Shown: positions 8,301-16,799, counted from the first letter of the stretch. The stretch is DNA of 64,000 bases from Candidatus Eisenbergiella merdavium (GCA_019119595.1 DWWS01000045.1:1-64000), one strand, 5' to 3'. Numbers and translations: made by a program. The notes: generated by a model not told the origin, from the letters alone.

Positions 8301-8978
8301 CATCCGGTCTGCCAGCTCCCCGTTCTCCCTTTTCATATTGAAGGAATTGACGTGCATGGCCGGCCAGATGTAGTTTCCTTTCAGACGCAGGAGCAGCTCG
8401 AACACCTTTTCATAGGTTTTCACACCGATGGTATCTTCTCCCATGTGCTTCTGCACCCACCGGTCCAGCTCCTCCTCGTCATTGATGAAAATGCCGCGGT
8501 ACTCCACAGAGGGCCAGTCCGCCTTCTCAAAATCTTCCGGAAGCTCAAATTCCTCCTTTTCCTTCACCGGAACGTCCGCCCAGAAATACCAGGGCGAAAC
8601 GCCGAGCATGCCGCAAAGCTCATAAATGCCGTAGACGGTCCCCCTCCGGTCCGTTCCCGCGATGATAAGGCGTCCGTCCTGCACATACATCACATAGCCT
8701 TCCCGGCGCAGCTTCCCGTCCTCTTCATACAGCCCGCAGCGAACCGGCCTTTCCGTTCCCACAAGGGCGTCAAATTCTTCGGAAACGCCCAGGGTTCCCG
8801 CCAGGATCTCCGCGTTCGCGGAGGCGGCGTCCTGCTTCTGTTCCTCGCCGAATACCTTTTTCAGATCAGTCCTCAGATTTTCCGCCGCGATCTTCACCGC
8901 GTCCGTTTCCCTTTCGCTCACCCGCACCCGGCAGGCAAGTCCCCGTTTCATAAAAAATTTCATTTCTTCTTTTTCCAT
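5310..8978 (-). CDS. glycoside hydrolase family 115 (xylan alpha-1,2-glucuronidase type)
   Basis: This is a 1222-residue protein. The N-terminal region (IIAGTDRRGTVYGIYELCGM, GVSPWYFWADVPV) and core (PSVEYRGIFINDEEELDRWV, LLRLKGNYIWPAMHVNSF, GIVVGTSHCDMLMRSNNREW) are hallmark GH115 segments. Known members remove (4-O-methyl-)glucuronic acid from xylan. The C-terminal third (residues ~700-1222) is beta-rich with accessory and GH115_C-like modules. No signal peptide is seen, so action on imported oligosaccharides in the cytoplasm is likely. Start 8978 is preferred over an upstream in-frame codon because AGGAGG precedes it. It is longer than the ~950-1000 residues typical of the family and carries an inserted (N/D/S)FSG repeat near residue 500. 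An AraC regulator is divergent. Confidence 0.88.
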   Translation of the reverse strand: MEKEEMKFFMKRGLACRVRVSERETDAVKIAAENLRTDLKKVFGEEQKQDAASANAEILAGTLGVSEEFDALVGTERPVRCGLYEEDGKLRREGYVMYVQDGRLIIAGTDRRGTVYGIYELCGMLGVSPWYFWADVPVKEKEEFELPEDFEKADWPSVEYRGIFINDEEELDRWVQKHMGEDTIGVKTYEKVFELLLRLKGNYIWPAMHVNSFNMKRENGELADRMGIVVGTSHCDMLMRSNNREWKPWTAKKGYTDAVYDYSIPGRNRQILQEYWRESVEQNRDFEVCYTLGMRGIHDSGFETEAILRLPKEEQKAAKVKLLETVIRDQRQILKETLGHDTMMTFIPYKEVLELYDAGLEVPEDMTLVWANDNYGYVRRYPSEKEKKRSGGNGLYYHNSYWAPPSMSYVFLCSIPLAHTAYELQKAWKENIRKLWVINTGAMKPLEQEIEFFLRLAWEIGKEEAPRFAALSGKKEKPLTRDVDAWVADWITRNFSGNFSGDFSGNFSGSFSGGIGGRVSALLNDFSQLTNVRKVENMDDDAFSQTAYGDEAAVRIHKYEELFEEGNAIYAALPEEERDAFFQLVLMRIHAAYFTNLAYYYGDRSTLACRQGKAAAAAEYVRRTRTFDDARRKMILYYNKRMADGKWDGILDPEGFPPPRAAMLPACTPPLPEGFAAWRELKKGALTGQDTVLKNGRMILSLWNEEKELSFTGGSVRWLEIGNGAAEADDTFEYDIEAPDWLTLSSKRGKVGTEIRILATAEDTGKAARKAAAGRILVKNLTDGGQLEIPVSLTAACPEGMVPVGERSLRKADGRDRKQDRGSSGRPVFVEDGGLVCVEADAAETIPPRFRVVKRAGRCAGNLVECCEGGPAEQPLRYPVCLTSEGEFLLELHRFPSLNATGRIRIGVSVDGGQMRLLESESTDEWRGSWKKNVLNNAERLYLRLPYLSAGVHELCLHAVDRYFAFSRLVIYTQERKVNNLAGVTGCQELPKEWDTERWCEAFYGKMEPKPRAELYEPLQVSSDNLAAGDIVKLPERTARPIKPEHYLEEAETIFAEQDQMIRIDTASALAGSEYARVSDDRWQYCAGETFGRSGLAMYIRGAGRTWEDEKEAPGLHYRVRAEGGDYVIWLLCRFGLKEESRVLAGVDGKVLTPLPGHRDGFLWRYEAEQVYRWVPLAKTSLAPGAHTLEIYAMASGMRFERICLVKGEELPPSDLEWEKER
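7441..7500 (-). repeat. 5 x 12-bp in-frame tandem repeat inside the GH115 gene
   Basis: Five consecutive 12-bp units (plus-strand consensus CCCGAAAAGTTT) encode FSGN/FSGD/FSGS tetrapeptides. The array sits between a conserved helical segment and the following domain and keeps the reading frame. Confidence 0.9.
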
Positions 8979-9070
8979 TGTTGAAGGCGGCCTCCTTTGT
9001 TTTCCTGTTTTCATATTAAGCAAGCATCAGACAGCTTTCATATATTTTATTGACCAGAACATTGCTTATC

Positions 9071-9098
9071 TTGACTTTCCGGCTCAGGACGATAGAAT
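9071..9098 (+). promoter_or_regulatory. promoter of the divergent AraC-type regulator
   Basis: TTGACT at 9071-9076 and TAGAAT at 9093-9098 with a 16-bp spacer. The -10 box overlaps an in-frame ATG at 9097, which excludes that codon as the translation start and supports 9154. Confidence 0.6.
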
Positions 9099-9153
9099 GA
9101 AAGAAAAGAGCTTCGGATCGGAAGCCTTTTCACAGCGGAAAGGAAGGGCGAAC

Positions 9154-9999
9154 ATGGTAGATCAGTATCTGACGGCATTTTATGGAAGAGAAATGGAGGA
9201 TGGTAACGCAGGCTATGAGTTTGTTCATTCCATCAACAACGCTCCCCGCAACGACGGGGAATTCCGGCTCCATAACCACAACGACCTGTATGAAATTTAC
9301 CTGTTTCTGGAGGGAGACGTGGAATTTCACATAGAAGGAAATATTTACCGGGCGCATCCGCATGATATTTTCATCGCAAGGCCCTATGAAATGCATCACA
9401 ATTATTTCCGTTCCTCCTCCCGCTATGAACGGATCGTGATCTTTGTTCCGCAAAAATTTTTCCGTCTGAACCGGTGCGAAGAGCTGGAGAGCTTCTTCTT
9501 AAACAGCTCGCTCGGAACGGGCTGTCAGATTCCGGCTGCGGTCGCGGAACGGGAGCTGGTTGCACTCCTTTTCAAGATCAACCGCTATCTGCAGGAGGGC
9601 GCCCTGCTGATCGCCAAATGCGTGCTCCTGGAATTTCTTTACCAGCTCAATCAGATCAGCGTGCCGCTGACCGAGCCCGTCGTGGAGGATCAGAGGATCA
9701 AGGATATTTTGCTGTGGCTGAACGAGCACCTGACGCAGCGGGTCACTCTGGACGGGCTCGCGGATGCCTTTTTTCTCAATAAATATCATCTGTGCAGGGT
9801 CTTCCGCTCCGTCACCGGAATGTCCATCAATCAGTATCTGAATTATAAAAGGCTTCTCCTGGCCCGTTCCCTGCACCAGAACGGCCAGACCCTGCTGGAG
9901 GCCAGCGTCAACGCGGGCTTCAACAGCTATGCCCATTTTTACAGAATGCACAAAAAGGTGTTCGGAATGAGCCCGCGCGAGGAATCGCGGCACGGCTGA
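9154..9999 (+). CDS. AraC-family transcriptional regulator with cupin sensor
   Basis: This is a 281-residue regulator. The N-terminal half is a cupin-like ligand-binding domain (HNHNDLYEIYLFLEGDVEFHI near residues 40-60). The C-terminal ~100 residues form the double helix-turn-helix (LDGLADAFFLNKYHLCRVFR and LLEASVNAGFNSYAHFYRMH, then KVFGMSPREE). The start at 9154 follows AGGAAGGG. It is divergent from the GH115 gene with 175 bp between starts, so control of GH115 and the acyltransferase in response to a sugar is the simplest inference. Confidence 0.9.
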   Translation: MVDQYLTAFYGREMEDGNAGYEFVHSINNAPRNDGEFRLHNHNDLYEIYLFLEGDVEFHIEGNIYRAHPHDIFIARPYEMHHNYFRSSSRYERIVIFVPQKFFRLNRCEELESFFLNSSLGTGCQIPAAVAERELVALLFKINRYLQEGALLIAKCVLLEFLYQLNQISVPLTEPVVEDQRIKDILLWLNEHLTQRVTLDGLADAFFLNKYHLCRVFRSVTGMSINQYLNYKRLLLARSLHQNGQTLLEASVNAGFNSYAHFYRMHKKVFGMSPREESRHG

Positions 10000-10055
10000 C
10001 GCTTCTTCCGGCCGGAGAAACGCGCATAACGCCCAAAAAGTCCCTCGAAAGCACA

Positions 10056-11378
10056 TCAGGCATGAAGGAGCACCGTCACGTCGTTGACGTTGGTTCCCGT
10101 CGCTCCGGTGATCAAAAGCCCCCCTATAGCCTGCAGGGCATGATAAGCGTCGTTTTCCTGCAAAACCTCGCCGATATCCATTCCCAGGCTTCTCAGCCTT
10201 CCCGCCGTTTCTCCATCCACTATTCCTCCCGCCGCATCCGTAGGGCCGTCCGTGCCGTCGGAGCCGAGAGAAAAAAGCAGCACATCCTCCTTTCCCTCCA
10301 GGAAACGGGCGGCGCTCAGCGCAAGCTCCTGGTTTCTTCCGCCCTTTCCATTCCCCGTCACCCGCACCACCGTCTCCCCGCCCGCGATCAAAGCGAAGGG
10401 CCGTTCATATTCCGGGTTGTCCGCAAGGGACGAAATCCATCTTCCTGCCTCCTTCGCCTCCCCCTGCATGGAAGCGGTGAGAAGATACGGGTGATAGCCA
10501 AGTGCCTCCGCGTGTCCTGCCGCCGCCAGACAAAGCTCCCTCACGCTTCCCACCACATGGTTTTCCACCGGCACACGATTTTCCATCGGTACATGCTTTT
10601 CCTCTGGTACACGGTTTTCCACCGGTACATGATTTTCCGCCGTGGGTTTTCCCTCCCGCCCGTCCCGCATCAGGATCTTTTCCACATGTGAAGGAAGCTT
10701 CAGGCCATACTTTTCCACAATATGGCGCGCCGCATTGGGATCACTGTGATCCGGATAGGTAAGTCCGGAGGCGATCATATCGTCGCTCCCTCCCACCACA
10801 TCGGACAGGATGATGGAATACGCTCTTCCCGTTTTCAGGCAGCCCGCCAGCTTTCCGCCCTTGACCGCCGACAGTCTCTTGCGGATCAGATTGATTTCCG
10901 TGATATCCGCTCCGCAGCGAAGAAGCTGTTCCGTCGCCTCCTGCATGTCCGAAAGCGAAAGCCCCTCCTGAGGCAGCTCAAGGAGGGCGGAGCCGCCGCC
11001 CGAAAGCAGAAACAGGACCGTATCCTGCGCTCCCGCCTCCTGTAAGAACCGGACCGCCTCTCTTCCCGCCCTCAGAGAATTTTCGTCGGGCACCGGATGA
11101 CCGGCCTCAATGACGGCAAAGCGTCCCGGCTCCTCCTTCGCGTGGCCGTATTTCGTCACAACCAGCCCCTTCTCCATCCGTCCGCCCAGGCAGCGCTCCG
11201 CCGTCTGCGCCATTACCCAGGCAGCCTTTCCCACCGCAAGGACAAAAACCCTTCCCGTCAGCTCCAGCTTCTTCAGCGCCTCACATACCGCCCTGTCCGG
11301 CAGCACGTCCGCTATGGTCCTCTGCATGATCTCTTCCGCATCCAGGCGGAGACGATTCGCTTTACCTGATCTTCCCAT
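10056..11378 (-). CDS. glycerate 2-kinase, MOFRL family
   Basis: This 440-residue cytoplasmic enzyme is predicted to phosphorylate D-glycerate to 2-phosphoglycerate. The N-terminal DUF4147/MOFRL_assoc domain contains VFVLAVGKAAWVMAQ, EAGHPVPDENSLRAGR and LLSGGGSALLELP. The C-terminal MOFRL domain contains PFALIAGGETVV, GKGGRNQELALSAA and GSDGTDGPTDAAGGIVDG. The start at 11378 follows GGAGG with 5 nt spacing; upstream in-frame codons lack such a site. An 18-bp repeat array inserts ENHVP/ENRVP-type hexapeptides near residues 245-275, between the two domains. It is convergent with the AraC gene. Glycerate is an end product of several sugar-acid pathways, so a role beside the glucuronidase is plausible. 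Confidence 0.88.
   Translation of the reverse strand: MGRSGKANRLRLDAEEIMQRTIADVLPDRAVCEALKKLELTGRVFVLAVGKAAWVMAQTAERCLGGRMEKGLVVTKYGHAKEEPGRFAVIEAGHPVPDENSLRAGREAVRFLQEAGAQDTVLFLLSGGGSALLELPQEGLSLSDMQEATEQLLRCGADITEINLIRKRLSAVKGGKLAGCLKTGRAYSIILSDVVGGSDDMIASGLTYPDHSDPNAARHIVEKYGLKLPSHVEKILMRDGREGKPTAENHVPVENRVPEEKHVPMENRVPVENHVVGSVRELCLAAAGHAEALGYHPYLLTASMQGEAKEAGRWISSLADNPEYERPFALIAGGETVVRVTGNGKGGRNQELALSAARFLEGKEDVLLFSLGSDGTDGPTDAAGGIVDGETAGRLRSLGMDIGEVLQENDAYHALQAIGGLLITGATGTNVNDVTVLLHA
10558..10647 (-). repeat. 5 x 18-bp in-frame tandem repeat in the glycerate kinase gene
   Basis: Five 18-bp units (plus-strand pattern CGATTTTCCACCGGTACA, the last one partial) encode VENRVP/MENRVP/EEKHVP-type hexapeptides. 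The array lies in the linker between the two enzyme domains and keeps frame. Confidence 0.88.
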
Positions 11379-11499
11379 GTTTTCCTCCATGTCGAAACGT
11401 TTTTTAGTCAGGGCGCGCACAAGGAAATCGCGCATGCGCTTTTCATGCCGTGACCGCGGGCTTTGCGACACTTTGGTCCAAGGCTTCTCCACCGTATTT

Positions 11500-12843
11500 T
11501 CAGCCCTTCCGCCGCAAACAGAAATATCTTCCCGCCAGCAGGCAGACGGCCCCTGTCCAGGCCAGCACCTCCCCGTAGAAAACGCCGCTTTCCCCGATCA
11601 GCTTCACCAAAAACAGAGCGCAGCAGACGCGCATGATAAGCTGAACCCCGCTGGAGAACAGGGGGAAGCCGCCGTCCCCCATTCCCTGTACGCAGGCCCT
11701 GGTGATATACAGCATATAAAGAAGCGGGAAAAATACGGCAAGAACGCACAGAAATCGGAAGCCGATCGCAAGGGCCGCCTCCACAGAAGCCGCATCCCCC
11801 GTGAGAAAGCAGGTCAGGATCGGCCTTCCGAAAAGCATCATGACTGCCGACATCAGATACGCCGTAGCCGCTCCGATCAGGTTGGCCGCGCGCAGGCCCG
11901 CCCCGATCCGTTCCCGCTTATCCGCGCCGAGATTCTGGCCTGCGTAGGTAGACATGGCATATCCATAGGACGACGCCGCGATCTCCAGAAGTCCGTACAG
12001 CTTGTTGGCCGCCGTATATCCCGCAATGAACAAAACGCCGAAGCCGTTGATCACGGACTGCACCACAAGCCCTCCGCAGGATGTGAGCATGTTCTGCAGG
12101 CACAGAGGCAGCCCGAGCCGGAGCTGCTGTGCGATCAGCTCCCTGTCCGCCCGCCAGTCCTGCCTGCGGAGGCGAAGGCAGGGAAGCCGGCGGATCCCCG
12201 CCAGACAGCAGAGCCCGGAGAGAACCTGAGCGATCACCGTGGCTGCTGCCGCCCCGGGAATGCCCCAGCCCAGTACCGGCACAAACAGGATATCCAGAAC
12301 GATATTGCAGACAGAGGATACCGTCATCGCCTGCAGAGGCGTTCTGCTGTCGCCCACGGCCCGCAGTATGGCGGCCGAGGCATTATAGAGAACAGCTGCC
12401 GGAATCCCTGCATAGATCAGCCGGAGATACTGAAGCGTCATCCCTCTGATCTGTGCCGGCGTTCCCATCCCGGCCAGCAAAAACGGGAGGGCCGCCTGCC
12501 CCAGCAGGGTAAAAAGCACAGCGGCCGCCGCTGAAAGAAGCCCGGTCTGCGTCACGGCGCTTTTCAGCCTCTCCTCCTCTCCTGCCCCAAACTTCTGGGA
12601 AATGATCACGGAAAAGCCCTGGGTCAGCCCCTGCACGGAGCCGAACATCAGAAAGGTCAGCCATTCAGAGGCCCCAAGCGCCGCCAGCGCATTTACTCCA
12701 AGCGACTGTCCCACCACCAGGGTATCCACAAAGGTATATAGCTGCTGGAACACATTTCCCAGCATGAGGGGAAGCGCGAAGCCAAGGATCAGCCTTCCCG
12801 GCTTCCCCTGCGTCATATCCACGCTTCCTGCAGACTGCTTCAT
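11500..12843 (-). CDS. MATE-family efflux transporter
   Basis: This is a 447-residue polytopic inner-membrane antiporter with about 12 membrane helices, expected to export drugs or metabolites with Na+ or H+. The N-terminal signature GKPGRLILGFALPLMLGNVFQQLYT appears in two halves (residues ~10-35), and the second half begins around QLRLGLPLCLQNMLTSCGGL. The start at 12843 follows GGAGG. It lies 84 bp after the Csp-like protease gene on the same strand. Confidence 0.92.
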   Translation of the reverse strand: MKQSAGSVDMTQGKPGRLILGFALPLMLGNVFQQLYTFVDTLVVGQSLGVNALAALGASEWLTFLMFGSVQGLTQGFSVIISQKFGAGEEERLKSAVTQTGLLSAAAAVLFTLLGQAALPFLLAGMGTPAQIRGMTLQYLRLIYAGIPAAVLYNASAAILRAVGDSRTPLQAMTVSSVCNIVLDILFVPVLGWGIPGAAAATVIAQVLSGLCCLAGIRRLPCLRLRRQDWRADRELIAQQLRLGLPLCLQNMLTSCGGLVVQSVINGFGVLFIAGYTAANKLYGLLEIAASSYGYAMSTYAGQNLGADKRERIGAGLRAANLIGAATAYLMSAVMMLFGRPILTCFLTGDAASVEAALAIGFRFLCVLAVFFPLLYMLYITRACVQGMGDGGFPLFSSGVQLIMRVCCALFLVKLIGESGVFYGEVLAWTGAVCLLAGRYFCLRRKG

Positions 12844-12926
12844 ACAATTTCCTCCATAGCCTTCCGGGCTTCCTCCTGTCCTTATTATATGTGCTTTTTT
12901 CATCTGCCGCAAGAAGTATCAGGCCG

Positions 12927-14753
12927 TCAGTCTGGCAGACTGTCCTGTACGCACAGGCTTCCATAGCCTACCCTGTCATTCGGATACCCCGTCTCCCCTC
13001 TCAGTCCCCGCGCTCCCCTCTGAAGAAACGCCTTCAGCTTTTCTCCATAGAGATAGGGATCGTTTCCCCGCACGATCCCCCATTCCATCAGCAGCGCGGC
13101 GGCTCCGGTCACGAGCGGAACCGCGAAGGAGGTTCCGGTAAATGCCTCATGGCCGCCGCCCGCACGGGCCGTAACGATATTCACGCCCGGCGCGGCCAGA
13201 TCCGGCTTGGTGTTGGGAAAGCCGGGAAGCTGCTCCTGCCCGCGCACGCCCCGGCCGGAAAAATCGGCGTAGGCGTCGTAGCTTCCCTGGATCGCTCCTA
13301 CGGTGATGAGCTTCCCCGCGGTGGAGGGGATCGTCAGAGTCAGCTCAGGCGTAGGGTTAAAAAAGCGGGTGTCATCGGTGCGCACCGCCTGGCCTGGCAG
13401 GTACATCTGGAATTCTCCGGCAACAATATAGACAGGCTCCAGCAGAAAGGTCCAGATTCCGGGAGCAATGAAGCTGGAAACAGGCAGGAAATCAAAGTAG
13501 ATCTCCTGATTCACCGAATAGGGGGACGGTTCTCCCACATAGATCAGAAGCTGCGTCTGCTCCACCGTCACCGATATTCGGCCGACCCGGTCCACGGGCA
13601 CGTCTATCCTCTGGCCGGACGGGGTGATGAGCGTGATGCGGAAGCGGTCTGAAAAATTCTTCCAAAGCTGCACGTTGATGCTGCTTTCGTACTCCCCCAC
13701 CGCAAGCTCAACCGCCCGCTCTCCGGAGAGACGGCCCGACACATGACCTGCGGAGGCGCCCTCATTCCCCGCCCCTGCGCAGATCACATTTTTCCAGACC
13801 TCGGAGGCATTGTCCAGAAAGCGCTCCAGAATGGATGACCCGTCATGGGCTCCGTAGCTGTTTCCGAAGCTTAAATTAACCGCAAGGGGCATTCCAAGCT
13901 CCTGGGCCTTCTGCAGAGCGTAGGCCATGGCCCGCATGAGCTGGGTCGTCCTGGGATAGGAGCCGCTTCCCGCCTGCCCCAGCTTGACGATGAGCAGAGA
14001 GGCGCCGGGCGCGGCTCCCGTATAACGGGCATTGGTGCTGCTTCCCGCCGCGATGGCCGCCACCGCTGTCCCATGGCCGGATACGTCGGCGCTTGGAACT
14101 TTGGAAAAGCCCTCCGTTTCTCCAAGCGAGATGGCCTCGTTGATCCTTTCCTGTGTAAATTCCACACCGAGGCCGAATCCCCGCGGCGGATAAAAGCCTC
14201 TCTCCTCATCCGGCATAAGGGTCTGATCCCACAGATATAAAATCCTGCTTCCCTCCCGGTTCTGAAAGTCGGGGAGAAAATAGTCGATGCCCGAGTCAAA
14301 AACCGCCACCAGACACCCCGCTCCGGTAAGCCCTCCGCTTCCCGCCGATGTCTCCGCCGTCCCTCCGCCAAGCATCCCTTCCGGTCCAAATGCAAAAGCG
14401 CCGGCCCCTTCCCCCAAAAAATCTCCGGCAGGAGGAAAGCAGGACTGGCGCTTTGCGGCATAAACTTGATAAAGAAGCTCCCTGGGCTTTTCCACATATT
14501 CAATTTCATCCAGCGCCGTCAGCGCCGGAATCAGGCTTTCCGGAATCGTTACGATGGCGTATCCGGCAAGCAGCACCTCCACGCGGATGCGTCCGTCGTT
14601 CAGCCGGCTGATATCTCCGTGAAATTTTACGATCAGCTCCCAGGTCCGGTCCACCCCGTCAAATCCCACGTTCAGCGTGAGGGATTTTTCCCTTTCCTCC
14701 ATGGTAGAATCCAGACTCAGATTCAGAATATCCTCCAGCTTCTGGGAATTCAT
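12927..14753 (-). CDS. S8-family subtilisin-like protease, Csp-like
   Basis: This is a 608-residue subtilase. The catalytic triad is intact: Asp in VAVFDSGIDYF (about residue 153), His in DVSGHGTAVAAIA (about 227) and Ser in FTGTSFAVPLVTGA (about 542). An N-terminal ~110-residue pro/regulatory domain and a ~200-residue insertion before the Ser match the layout of clostridial CspA/B/C germination proteases and their Lachnospiraceae relatives. No signal peptide is apparent. In Clostridia, Csp proteases activate the cortex lytic enzyme SleC during spore germination; whether this paralogue does so is unknown. The start at 14753 follows GGAGG. Confidence 0.85.
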   Translation of the reverse strand: MNSQKLEDILNLSLDSTMEEREKSLTLNVGFDGVDRTWELIVKFHGDISRLNDGRIRVEVLLAGYAIVTIPESLIPALTALDEIEYVEKPRELLYQVYAAKRQSCFPPAGDFLGEGAGAFAFGPEGMLGGGTAETSAGSGGLTGAGCLVAVFDSGIDYFLPDFQNREGSRILYLWDQTLMPDEERGFYPPRGFGLGVEFTQERINEAISLGETEGFSKVPSADVSGHGTAVAAIAAGSSTNARYTGAAPGASLLIVKLGQAGSGSYPRTTQLMRAMAYALQKAQELGMPLAVNLSFGNSYGAHDGSSILERFLDNASEVWKNVICAGAGNEGASAGHVSGRLSGERAVELAVGEYESSINVQLWKNFSDRFRITLITPSGQRIDVPVDRVGRISVTVEQTQLLIYVGEPSPYSVNQEIYFDFLPVSSFIAPGIWTFLLEPVYIVAGEFQMYLPGQAVRTDDTRFFNPTPELTLTIPSTAGKLITVGAIQGSYDAYADFSGRGVRGQEQLPGFPNTKPDLAAPGVNIVTARAGGGHEAFTGTSFAVPLVTGAAALLMEWGIVRGNDPYLYGEKLKAFLQRGARGLRGETGYPNDRVGYGSLCVQDSLPD

Positions 14754-14778
14754 GCCCGCCTCCGTTCCAGGTGCGCGG

Positions 14779-14849
14779 CTGTCCGCAGATTTCCGGCTGC
14801 CGTGACTTTCTGACTGCCTGTGGCTTCTCATCTGCCCGTGGCTTTCCGA
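14779..14849 (-). repeat. four imperfect 17-18-bp tandem units upstream of the protease gene
   Basis: Units of the form CTGCCCGTGGCTTTCCGA (plus strand) repeat four times with 17-18-bp spacing just upstream of the chosen start at 14753. They fall in the stretch between the protease and the downstream-oriented desulfidase gene. Confidence 0.65.
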
Positions 14850-14940
14850 CTGCCGCGCTCTCTTCTCTCTCCCTTCAGCGTATGCGAAGCGGGCCTGTCT
14901 GTGTTCCGGTTCAGCCGCGCTTTTTTGCAGAATTTCCTTT

Positions 14941-16242
14941 TTATGCCTGCCCGGCTTCCCCGATCATGATGTCCAGGATCTCCCTGTCCGTTTCCCGCAT
15001 GCCGTCGCGGCCCAGCCTCGCCACATTTTCAATGGTACGCTCCACGCCCTTTTTCACGATGCCGTCCCCGCCGTAAAATTCCTGGCCGTTTTTGTACATA
15101 TAGTAGCCAAGGATGCCCGCCTCCACGGAGGTTGCGATCTTGGCGGCGCAGGAAGCCTTCGCCCCGTCGCAGATGATGCCGGAAACGTTTGCCAGGGTAT
15201 TGACGATGGTATGGTTGATCTCATCCAGCCCTCCGCCCAGAAGCCAGGCGATTCCGGCCCCGGCGCCCGCGCCTGCCGTAACTGCGCCGCAGTAGGCGGA
15301 CAGCCTGCCGATTCCTTCCTTCAGATGCACCGCGGTCAGGTTGGAGATCACCAGCGCGCGGTACAGCTTTTCCCGGTCCGCACCGGTTTCCTTCGCATAT
15401 TCGATCACGGGAAGAGAGGCGGTCAGCCCCTGGTTCCCGCTTCCGGAATTGATGACCACCGGAAGCTCGCAGCCGTTCATCCTGGCGTCCGAGCCTGCAG
15501 CGGCGGCCGCGCGGGCGCGTATCTTTACATCGTCGCCGTAGGTGGCAAGCAGCACCCGGCCTACATTCGCCCCATAATCTCCCCGCAGTCCCTCGGCGGA
15601 AATGGCGGTATTATAAGCGATCTGACGCTCCAGCGTTTCCCGTACGTCCTCCGGTTCCACAGATTGGGCAAAATCCACAATTCCTTCAATGGTAAGGGAA
15701 GGCCCCTCCGTCCGCTCCTGTCCGCTTTCAGAGGCAAAACAGCTTCCAACCTCCTTCTGCAGAAGAACGTTGCCGTCCAGCTCCTTTTTTACCACATTGG
15801 TATGCGAGCCCGCTATGCGGATCCTTCCCTCATGTCCGTTCCGGTATCCCGTCACGATCAGGTCAAAGGTCAGGTCGCCGGGAGCCTGTCTGACCGTAAT
15901 GGGCGTATGCGCCAGGTAGTCCCTCAGAGCCTCCTGATCCGCCTCCGTCAGCTCCTCCAGGACCTCCAGTTTTCGTTCTTCTTTTCCGGAAAGAACGCCC
16001 GCCGCGGCTGCGGCCTCAATCCCCTTCATCCCGCCCGTATTCGGGACGATCACGCTTTTCACATTTTTGATGATATTTCCGGAGGCTTCCACAAGCAGCC
16101 GCTCCGGCATGCCGCCGAGAAGGCAGCGCACGCATGCCGCGGCATAGGCCACTGCGATCGGCTCCGTGCACCCGAAGGCGGGAACCAGCTCTCCCTTCAG
16201 TACATTAAGATACGCCTGATATCTTTTGTCCGTCTTTTTCAT
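14941..16242 (-). CDS. UPF0597/CyuA-type L-cysteine desulfidase or Fe-S serine dehydratase alpha-like protein
   Basis: This is a 433-residue enzyme of the YhaM/CdsB group, which uses a [4Fe-4S] cluster to split L-cysteine to pyruvate, ammonia and sulfide or to deaminate serine. Recognisable segments are ELVPAFGCTEPIAVAYAAA at the N-terminus (conserved Cys near residue 24), VIVPNTGGMKGIEAAAAAGV, NSGSGNQGLTASLPVIEYA, and two Cys-containing segments GIICDGAKASCAAKIATSV near the C-terminus. The start is ATG 16242 or TTG 16251 (AAGGAG is 4 nt before the TTG). It overlaps the end of the DUF523 gene by about 40 bp, indicating coupled translation. Confidence 0.85.
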   Translation of the reverse strand: MKKTDKRYQAYLNVLKGELVPAFGCTEPIAVAYAAACVRCLLGGMPERLLVEASGNIIKNVKSVIVPNTGGMKGIEAAAAAGVLSGKEERKLEVLEELTEADQEALRDYLAHTPITVRQAPGDLTFDLIVTGYRNGHEGRIRIAGSHTNVVKKELDGNVLLQKEVGSCFASESGQERTEGPSLTIEGIVDFAQSVEPEDVRETLERQIAYNTAISAEGLRGDYGANVGRVLLATYGDDVKIRARAAAAAGSDARMNGCELPVVINSGSGNQGLTASLPVIEYAKETGADREKLYRALVISNLTAVHLKEGIGRLSAYCGAVTAGAGAGAGIAWLLGGGLDEINHTIVNTLANVSGIICDGAKASCAAKIATSVEAGILGYYMYKNGQEFYGGDGIVKKGVERTIENVARLGRDGMRETDREILDIMIGEAGQA

Positions 16243-16684
16243 TTGTCTCAAATTTCTCCTTCAGCTTCCAAAGATCCGTTTCATTATAAACCAGGATGCC
16301 GTGCGCTTCAAGAAGCTGTGCCGTAACCCCGTCTCCGTCCGTCATCCCGTCTGAAAAGGTTCCGTCATGGATCCTGCCTTTGCCGCAGGAGGGGCTTCTC
16401 GATTTCAGGACAGCCGCCGTGCAGCCAAAATATTCCGCAAGCCTGAGCGCCTCCCACGCTCCCCTCTCGTACTGCCCGGTCACGTCCGTACCGTCCTTCG
16501 CCATCACCCGGTCCCCCACCCGCTCCGCCGGAGGGCGGGGCGTGGAAAGCCCGCCGTAAATCTCCGGACAGACCGGGATCAGCGTGTGCTTTTGCCCAAG
16601 CCGTTTCACAGCTTCATTTTCCTCACCGGTTCCGTTGTATCTGCAGCAGACTCCCAGAAGGCAGGCGCTTACCAGTATATTCAT
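16205..16684 (-). CDS. DUF523 family protein
   Basis: This is a 159-residue Cys-rich cytoplasmic protein. The N-terminus MNILVSACLLGVCCRYNG, the segment LIPVCPEIYGGLSTPRPPAE and the motif VLKSRSPSCGKGRIHDGTFS are diagnostic for DUF523. The conserved Cys residues suggest Fe-S or metal binding; the family has no proven role. The start at 16684 follows AGAAAGGA. It overlaps the 5' end of the desulfidase-like gene, which supports a joint role in cysteine/serine or sulfur handling (inference). Confidence 0.88.
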   Translation of the reverse strand: MNILVSACLLGVCCRYNGTGEENEAVKRLGQKHTLIPVCPEIYGGLSTPRPPAERVGDRVMAKDGTDVTGQYERGAWEALRLAEYFGCTAAVLKSRSPSCGKGRIHDGTFSDGMTDGDGVTAQLLEAHGILVYNETDLWKLKEKFETNEKDGQKISGVS

Positions 16685-16799
16685 TTGCTTTTTCCTTTCT
16701 TTATTTTTGAAAAAAATACGTCGGACGGCATCTCTCCCCGCCAGCAGCCCGGCAGGAGGCTGAACCGTCACCCTTCCCGCATCTTCTGTATAAAATCCT

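Noticed and set aside
7209-8984. Long plus-strand open frame (591 codons) opposite the GH115 gene
   Set aside because: It mirrors a GC-rich, conserved enzyme gene, has no ribosome site, and its translation shows no family features; it is an antisense artefact.
11110-12534. 474-codon plus-strand open frame opposite glycerate kinase and MATE genes
   Set aside because: It spans two genuine genes and their intergenic gap, which no real gene would do here.
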